64,000 nt of DNA from Ancylostoma caninum (taxonomy: Eukaryota > Nematoda > Chromadorea > Rhabditida > Ancylostomatidae), in contig JBAJFG010000211.1 of NCBI GenBank assembly GCA_037903475.1, positions 124,001-188,000 on the forward strand, written 5' to 3'. Of this stretch, positions 58,696 through 64,000 are shown in pieces. Position numbers and translations under genes: made by a program. Each line of letters begins with the position of its first letter. The stretch's first letter is position 1. The notes under the pieces are model-generated. The model ran no database searches. It saw only the letters and a program-made list of their open reading frames with translations, and had not been told where the DNA came from.

Positions 58696-59470
58696 AATCT
58701 TCGAGGCAGAAATTTGCAGAAGCGACAACTATAGAGTACGAGTGTGTTGTAGGAAAGCCTATTCAACATCAGCAAAGAAACCGAACAAATAATAAGACGT
58801 GATTTCGATTTGGGATTTGTTATGAACAATTTTTTCAATGCATGTTCTACTTCGGATATAATCTCGATTCTACACCATATAGTGTTCTGGGTATTGTGGG
58901 AAAACCACAGTGTTACCCAGAATTCTAATGAAATGCTCTCAACACTACGAGTGTGGGGAATATACTGTTGTAAGAACTGTTTTTTTCTTCAATAAATCTC
59001 TCAGTTCATGTGAGAGAGGCTATCACTCCTCTCAGTCTTGAAACAGCACAATGTCTGAACTATAACAAGAGAGTAAAGAAATCCTGCTTATCAAACATTT
59101 CTGCTTGACGCTGTTTTTCTTGACGCTGACACCCATTTTCGGAGCTTCCAATGGATGCAATGTGATCACACGCCTGTGTATTTTATACGACGAAATTACG
59201 GGATGGTGTGATTCGTTCATGTGGCAAATAGTAAGTGAACCATTCGAGTCGAATATCCGTATATGCAAACAACAGAAGGAAAGGAAGCTGGGAAGGTAAC
59301 ATTTTCTTCTCGAATAGTTTTTCATCTCAATCTGCGGAATGTTCTAAGAATATGGTAAATATGCAAACAATTGACCATTAATGAGTTGTTTTTCGTGCAG
59401 TAGATTTAAAAGAGACAAGAAGTGATGTTCTTAGCTCTGATGTTCGTTTTTTAGAGAAAGTTCAAAAATC
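58696..59470. other. 3' region of receptor gene 2, then nothing recognised
   Basis: The sequence after the stop (to about 58,960) resembles that after the orphan exon at 63,375, as expected of duplicated 3' UTRs. The open frames at 58,810-59,325 are not supported. Confidence 0.45.
58991..58996 (+). terminator. Poly(A) signal AATAAA of receptor gene 2
   Basis: First AATAAA after the stop, 296 nt downstream, close to the distance seen in gene 1. Confidence 0.5.
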
Positions 59471-59479
59471 GAGCCTACA

Positions 59480-60165
59480 TTATATTATGACGCAAGAATT
59501 ACGCTTTCTGTCTAGTCCCTCCGCTATCGTAACCGTCAACAGGCTGTGCCAGTGCAGGGTTATATTCATGCACGCGTGCGTGAATGGGTCATCGTTGACT
59601 GGGATGCGCAAAGAGGGCGACTCAAAGTCAGCTCCAACAACCAAGCTCCGATGTCTACTTCTGGCGAACCCGGCTAGCTATCAGGTGGAATCCTTCGTCA
59701 GGCACCGCACAGAAACTTAGCCCAGCAAGCTGATCCCTGGGGATTACGTTTTTTCAAGCTCAACACAGCACTACGAAATTCTACCCCATGGTCTCGGAAG
59801 AGTCAATGACAGGTTTAGTAAGTGAGGTCCACAGCTTATCAAGCCTGCCTAAACTGAGAAGGGCTACGACCTACCTATCCAATGCACACCCACTTGCAGA
59901 GGTCTAAATCGAGGTCCTGATGATGTAGCCCAGGGAAATCAGGTACGACGTCACCGCAATGACTGAGATGAGAAAGCACAGGGCAGCAAGCGTCATCTTC
60001 GACACTGGCGAACAACTACTTCTCGGAGCCTGTAGCAGGAGAGGAGTTGCTGGAGTCATTGCCCCGCCAGTACAAACTTTGTTGCAAACGTCGTTTTGAA
60101 CGAACGGTTAGTGACCCTAACTGGACGATTCGGATTGATGGAGATGCTTGTTAATCTCGGCATTG
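59480..60165 (+). pseudogene. RTE-type LINE fossil, endonuclease N-terminal part
   Basis: The stretch 59,860-60,099 read in one frame matches the start of an RTE retrotransposon's apurinic-like endonuclease, which nicks DNA to prime reverse transcription. Seen: EVLMM, a stop, then REIRYDVTAMTEMRKHR (the family has IRYDVIGLTETRR, with the catalytic E in TET here TEM), then FDTGEQLLLGACSRRGVAGV (family: FDTGEELFLGTC..RGVGGVGV). Three in-frame stops (59,905; 59,926; 60,097) show it is dead. The preceding 380 bp, with GAAACTTAGCCCAGC-type sequence, is probably the element's 5' UTR. Reverse transcriptase is absent. The family comparison is from memory of conserved motifs. Confidence 0.75.
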
Positions 60166-60169
60166 ACTC

Positions 60170-61085
60170 CCTTTTCTCCTAATCCCCGTCATTAATTTTC
60201 AATAAAATCGGAATTTTCATTATGGACTTGGAGAATTTCTAATCAATCTACCTTGCAGTCTCTTTAGTACTAGCTCACCACTTTTTACCCTTCTACATAA
60301 CCTTGCTAAATCTTAGCGGCCCACTGGGCCTAGTTGTTGGGGTTGACACAACTCGCTCCAGTTTAACACATGTTGATTTGTTGAATCATTCATGTTCCCA
60401 CTCATAACTCTTTCCTAGAACTCACACTGTGTCCTGACATTAGAATGAGTAAGTCCTTCTTAGCTTCATGCTGGTTATCACTTACTCTTCTCCAATGTTT
60501 TTTCGCTCACGATTAACGACATTTATGACATTTACACGTGTTTCTGGTATGTGTGGCGTTGTGTGTTCTATTGAGTGGACTCACTGAGCCTCTGATCGGC
60601 GACAGCCTCCCATACATTGCAATAGATGCGAGTATTTCGAGAAGGCGTTGTTATTCAATCTTCATCATTTTTGCGACTCAGAGTATTCCTACATGCAGCC
60701 AGATTTATCTAAAAAAGCATGATCTTCTTTGTGATGTCACCATACTCTATCCTCTTGCAGTCATGGAAGTGTTAAGGGGATTGCGCACTTTTGCCGCGGC
60801 GGCACCGCCGCCGCTACGTCAAAGGTCTGCAGCGACGTAGCTGGCCTCTGCTCAACCATGGGCGACTGTAGCCGCGGCAGAAGACTGCAAGCCCTTTTAC
60901 ACCCATGATTGAATGCTTATAAATATAAGCAACAATTGTTTCAACAACTAACTCATTTTCATTTCTAGAGATTAAACTAGGTTGTAACGTAAGTTTCCGC
61001 GATTTTGAAATTTCCGATGAAGAAAAGTTCCGTAAAAATTCAAATAACAGCATTCTTAGATCAAAGTCTGGAACACAATAGTCGC
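60170..61085. other. No gene recognised; CG-rich patch at 60,795-60,895
   Basis: A hydrophobic frame from a GTG at 60,538 (FLVCVALCVLLSG) lacks ATG and splice support. The CG-rich patch GCCGCGGCGGCACCGCCGCC lies within its 3' part. Confidence 0.4.
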
Positions 61086-61089
61086 TACT

Positions 61090-61600
61090 CATCTACCATT
61101 TTTCTACCATTTGTGGGTTATCTTGGCGTACCATGATAGACCTAAGGAACAGGGATCTTGTATGCACCTTCCTCTTCTTCGAGTTGCTATCAATCGATGA
61201 CAATAGCCGGCTCTGATTTTGAATTTTGATGATTGCATGCCGCCTCAACAGTGAAAATCTTTTCGTCTGCAAATATGACATTGGACAGGCGGCCATCCTG
61301 AATTTTTTTCAACAACTTCTCAGCTTTCCTTCTCTATCCGATCTCACAACGTGCGTTCTCGAGAGAGCTTATGACTGCAGAGCCACAAGTTAATTTTCTG
61401 CACAGTGTGCCCAGAGATATGCAGGGCGGAAGCAACTCTGTTGAGGCTGATGGTGTTGTTCCGAGCGATCCTCTCTCTGACGATATAACGGCTACGTGGT
61501 GTGTTGACGTAGCCTTCCTGATTTCTGGAGGGGAACAATATTACTTCTATCGTTGTACGCCTGAACGGTCTTCCCAACTCGGCCATACCGCGTGATACTG
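61090..61600 (-). pseudogene. Tc1/mariner-superfamily transposase, degraded
   Basis: The minus strand first gives an N-terminal helix-turn-helix segment (RERIARNNTISLNRVASALH, then ISGHTVQKI), at 61,375-61,520. After frame breaks it resumes at about 61,200-61,300 with QDGRLSNVIFADEKIFTVEA and an N..QN motif, the region around the first catalytic D of the DDE/D domain (family: FxDEKxFxV...N.QN). Stops and frameshifts separate the parts and the last two catalytic residues were not found. A different lineage from the fragment at 25,776, judging by motif wording. Confidence 0.75.
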
Positions 61601-61677
61601 TAATCTCTTTCAGTCGACATACTGCTGCTTCACCTACTTTTCGTAATTGGTCAAGAAATATAGACGGTTTCTGTTAA

Positions 61678-61750
61678 GTATGGATCGCTACTTTGCGAAG
61701 TTTCCGCAATGTAGCGATCCATACTATTCATACTAAGTAGCGATCCATAT
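61678..61750. repeat. Hairpin with a third copy of the arm
   Basis: AGTATGGATCGCTAC (61,678-61,692) pairs exactly with GTAGCGATCCATACT (61,711-61,725); an additional AGTAGCGATCCATA lies at 61,737. It is just beyond the 5' side of the transposase fossil and could be part of its terminal region. Confidence 0.7.
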
Positions 61751-61759
61751 ATCCATACG

Positions 61760-62085
61760 CAATTTTCGTACACATGTAGCTGAGAAGCCCCCTCTCTGAT
61801 AGCATTAACAGACGAAAAGGAGAGCTATGTAAATCACGCAGTGTGGTTGATACTATTCGTGAAATATAGTGGTTTCTAAGGCCACAAAAAACCACACGAA
61901 CTTATTCTCCAACCTAATGGTTTTCACGGTAAGAACAATAACTAGGTTGTAGGAAGGACATTACATATGTGAAATGGGTGTGTTTGGAGCAGTGACGCTG
62001 AGTAATAGATAAAGGGCGACAAGAGAGGTATCCTGATCTGAGAACGGGTGTACGCTTAAAGTTCAATAGGTTAAATGGTTATAAT
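61760..62085. other. No feature recognised
   Basis: Nothing supported. Confidence 0.4.
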
Positions 62086-62089
62086 TAAC

Positions 62090-62640
62090 TCTGTTTCCAG
62101 CACAGGTTGAGAACTTTGTTCAAGATTTTATTGATGAGCTTACGGCCCTCAGAGCCTTCTTCAGAACTTAACAAAATCACACAATATATGCATTACAATG
62201 TGGCAATGGGGTGGCTATTTTTCACCTAGGCAAAGAGGGAGTAATGAATTTGACACGGGACCCGCAGTGGGTATTTAAGGGTCGTGATACTGTAATCGGT
62301 CCTTCGTCGATTTATCACTGTTCCTCTTGCTTTCCCACTAAAGCCTCCACAAGCTTCTCCTTGTTGTTGATCTCCAATCTCCACCGTCTTAGTTCTTTCG
62401 CCTTTAAGGTCCTTCTTTCTAGAGGTTTTTCCGGGTGACGATGCAACACTTCAACCTCAAAATCTGGAGCAGACTCTCTCGCGTGCATCGCCGTGCGATG
62501 TTTCGAAAAGCCGTTAATGGGGTATGATTGTGGGTGCACGAGTGCTCGTCGATGCTCATCTAACATGAAACCGCGAGACGAGTCTTATGATGAACCTGGA
62601 TTGAAATGAGCTAAGCTGTTGCGGAAGCGAATAGGAGTCA
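62090..62640 (-). pseudogene. Penelope-like retroelement, 3' end fossil
   Basis: The minus frame 62,566-62,315 begins MLDEHRRAL and continues with DFEVEVLHRHPEKPLERRTL, then a basic helix with ELRRWRLEINN and a stop. The pattern (LDEH, then EV-type strand, R-rich helix with E, then (P/E)INN) resembles the C-terminal GIY-YIG-like endonuclease region of Penelope-like elements. Just before LDEH a frameshift separates TRLAVSC-like sequence. About 150 bp after the stop comes GAAGAAGGCTCTGAGGGCCG and AATAAAATCTTG, a typical 3' end. The reverse transcriptase part is missing. The family call is an inference from motif order. Confidence 0.5.
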
Positions 62641-62649
62641 AACTAGGTC

Positions 62650-63335
62650 TGCGTAAGCAGCAAGGTTTTACCCTCATACCCCAATAATATTTCGGTATTC
62701 GCGGCAATATGACAAGGTAAAGAGGCTTGGTAGACGCAATTTTTCCAGTTTGGCCCACGAAAATGGGTGTCAATTTTTGACCATTTTTTTTCACGAATCC
62801 ACGCTGTTTAATCCAGAGGATCAGGGCTGGAAACCTACCTCCCATCACTGTATTGGAAAAATCTTGCTCAACCTGAATACAACTCCCTTCAGATATTAGG
62901 CCACTTCTGGCTAGGAGAAAAAATGTTCAATTTTCAGCATGATGTTGAAAACGCCCTTCGCCACTTTATCACCACTGTCCTCCCACGTTTTCTACGTGTT
63001 GGCGCAACCAAGCTGCCGTTAGGATGGCGAGGCTGTGCCGATAGCATAAGGACATACGCGGATTGTGTGAACCCCATCTTCTTTGGGGAACAATACTCAA
63101 AACTTTGTCATTCAAAATCAGAATTTCATATATAATTCCTCGATAGGGATAGAAATTACTAGGAATGATATTTTATAGAGGTTATTAGAATGAAATGTCT
63201 GTCTGTATGCTTATAAAACATGTATCGAAAAGTATTTTTGCAAAAAGGAGTAAAGAACGTAGACGGAACATCTAGAAGGGAATCTGTCATACGAAATTGT
63301 TTAGTCTCGTCAATCTACACAAAACTGCGTTGTCT
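62650..63335. other. No gene; intron-like sequence preceding the orphan exon
   Basis: The last part (63,250-63,340) resembles the end of intron 7 of receptor gene 2 (shared word AACGTAGAC(A/G)GAACAT). No upstream receptor exon was found. Confidence 0.45.
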
Positions 63336-63340
63336 TACAG

Positions 63341-63375
63341 CTCGGTCATTTGCCCTCTTTGCTCGTGGAACTTGA
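63341..63375 (+). pseudogene. Orphan last exon of a third receptor copy
   Basis: After GTTGTCTTACAG the phase-1 reading gives TRSFALFARGT and TGA. The last exons of receptor genes 1 and 2 in the same phase give IRSTGTIFRTR and TRSSGRGT, so the (I/T)RS start and the (R)GT-type end are shared. The neighbouring intron end and the 3' sequence (for example AACTATAGA.T.CGAG, 63,407 and 58,723) also match gene 2. None of the seven other exons is present between 58,700 and 63,340, where three transposon fossils lie. So this is a remnant of a deleted copy, or the gene's body lies elsewhere. Confidence 0.6.
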
Positions 63376-63379
63376 GCTC

Positions 63380-64000
63380 CTCGACGATGAAATTCAGAGC
63401 AACGTCAACTATAGAATGCGAGCGTATTGTAGCGAAACCTATCCGAGACGATTTTATCTCATTATAAACATTTTTTTCACGATACAGCATCTGATTTGCG
63501 ATGTCTCATCGAGTCTACTTCAACGTCCTATGTACTGTGGAAAAACCAGAACATTATCCACAATTTTGATGAAGTTCTAGAGTTTAAAATTATGAGGTTT
63601 GTCCGAAAGTTTTGCACTTGTTTTTAGGATGTAGAATTTTACAGGCTTTGAATCAGAATGCCACTACACGTGAACTATAGGCCACGCCTGGCTGCGGCCG
63701 CACAATGATCTCCAGACGTCTCCAAGAGCTGGGTTACAGAAAACTGATGACACTACAAATTCCTTGCCTTGCAAGCGTGAGTGTATGTGTGTCAGTCTTT
63801 GCTGCGTCCACACAGGAGAAACTTACACCACCAAGTCATTACTGGAGATAAGGGCTGGGTGCTGAGTTAACGATACACGAGAGAAAAGTTGACCCCTACG
63901 TGGCGAACCACATCTAAAGCCGTCCCCCGCACTTCCATGCGGGAGAAATCCATTACGTCCTCGAGAGAGGTGCGCCGGCACCCAGATGCGTTCATGTGAA
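63380..64000. other. 3' UTR-like sequence, then repeat fragment at window end
   Basis: The first 220 bp are similar to the 3' region of receptor gene 2 (both have GTGGAAAAACCA(C/G)A followed by an AATT.T(G/A)ATGAA word). Near the end, GTGCGCCGGCACCCAG at 63,970 matches the 50-bp minisatellite unit of 5.7 kb at 15 of 16 positions. Confidence 0.45.

Noticed and set aside
60538..60840. Signal-peptide-like frame FLVCVALCVLLSG
   Set aside because: Starts on GTG, no acceptor site found, and runs into a CG-rich simple patch.
1..64000. CRISPR arrays, rRNA genes, bacterial operons or viral genomes
   Set aside because: No regular direct-repeat/spacer arrays, no rRNA-like blocks and no dense coding; introns and transposons show nuclear animal DNA.

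Overview
The window looks like the genome of a clade V (strongylid, hookworm-like) nematode. Every intron I can place with confidence ends in (T)TTCAG, TTTAG, TTACAG or a close variant. Short runs of the nematode telomere hexamer TTAGGC occur inside a repeat. The transposon fossils (an RTE-type LINE endonuclease, mariner/Tc1 transposases, a Penelope-like 3' end) are of kinds common in these worms. No ribosomal RNA, operon-like bacterial genes or CRISPR were seen. The species is an inference; the window holds no diagnostic single-copy gene.

The only genes I can reconstruct end to end are two tandem, same-strand paralogues encoding seven-transmembrane chemoreceptors (serpentine receptors, probably srx-like), at 41,003-45,792 (316 residues) and 52,834-58,695 (329 residues). 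Both have eight coding exons with the same phases; exons 2 to 6 have identical lengths (179, 251, 167, 48 and 131 nt). Both end in a tiny last exon, with AATAAA about 280-300 nt after the stop. The second has AT instead of GT at the intron 2 donor, so it may be a pseudogene. A third last exon with no body lies at 63,341-63,375 and marks a lost or displaced third copy.

Other coding evidence is partial. A secreted, proline-rich protein seems to start on the minus strand at 32,684 (two phase-compatible exons). Candidate exons lie at 26,652-26,750 (-), 28,299-28,418 (+), 46,822-47,142 (-, with a nearby poly(A) signal), and unassigned ORFs at 10,893-11,213 (-), 15,691-15,960 (-) and 49,790-50,164 (+).

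The rest is mostly repeat-rich noncoding DNA. 1-17.7 kb: minisatellites, a small hairpin MITE and little else. 17.7-19 kb and 30.4-32.1 kb: two copies of a large composite element with GC-rich terminal repeats, two tRNA-like modules, TTAGGC runs and, in the second copy, a near-perfect palindrome of about 470 bp; the inner segment lies in opposite orientation in the two copies. 21.1-23.1 kb: a foldback element whose loop holds an 846-bp MITE. 25.8 kb: the C-terminal end of a mariner transposase. 39.7-40.7 kb: a cluster of tRNA-like (SINE-type) modules and a perfect-stem palindrome. 42.6-43.1 kb (inside receptor gene 1): a Penelope-like tail and a hAT MITE with its target duplication. 50-53.2 kb: a long inverted repeat, a degenerate 30-bp repeat array split by a tRNA-like module, and another GC-rich MITE. 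59.5-62.6 kb: fossils of an RTE LINE, a Tc1/mariner transposase and a Penelope-like element lying between receptor gene 2 and the orphan exon.
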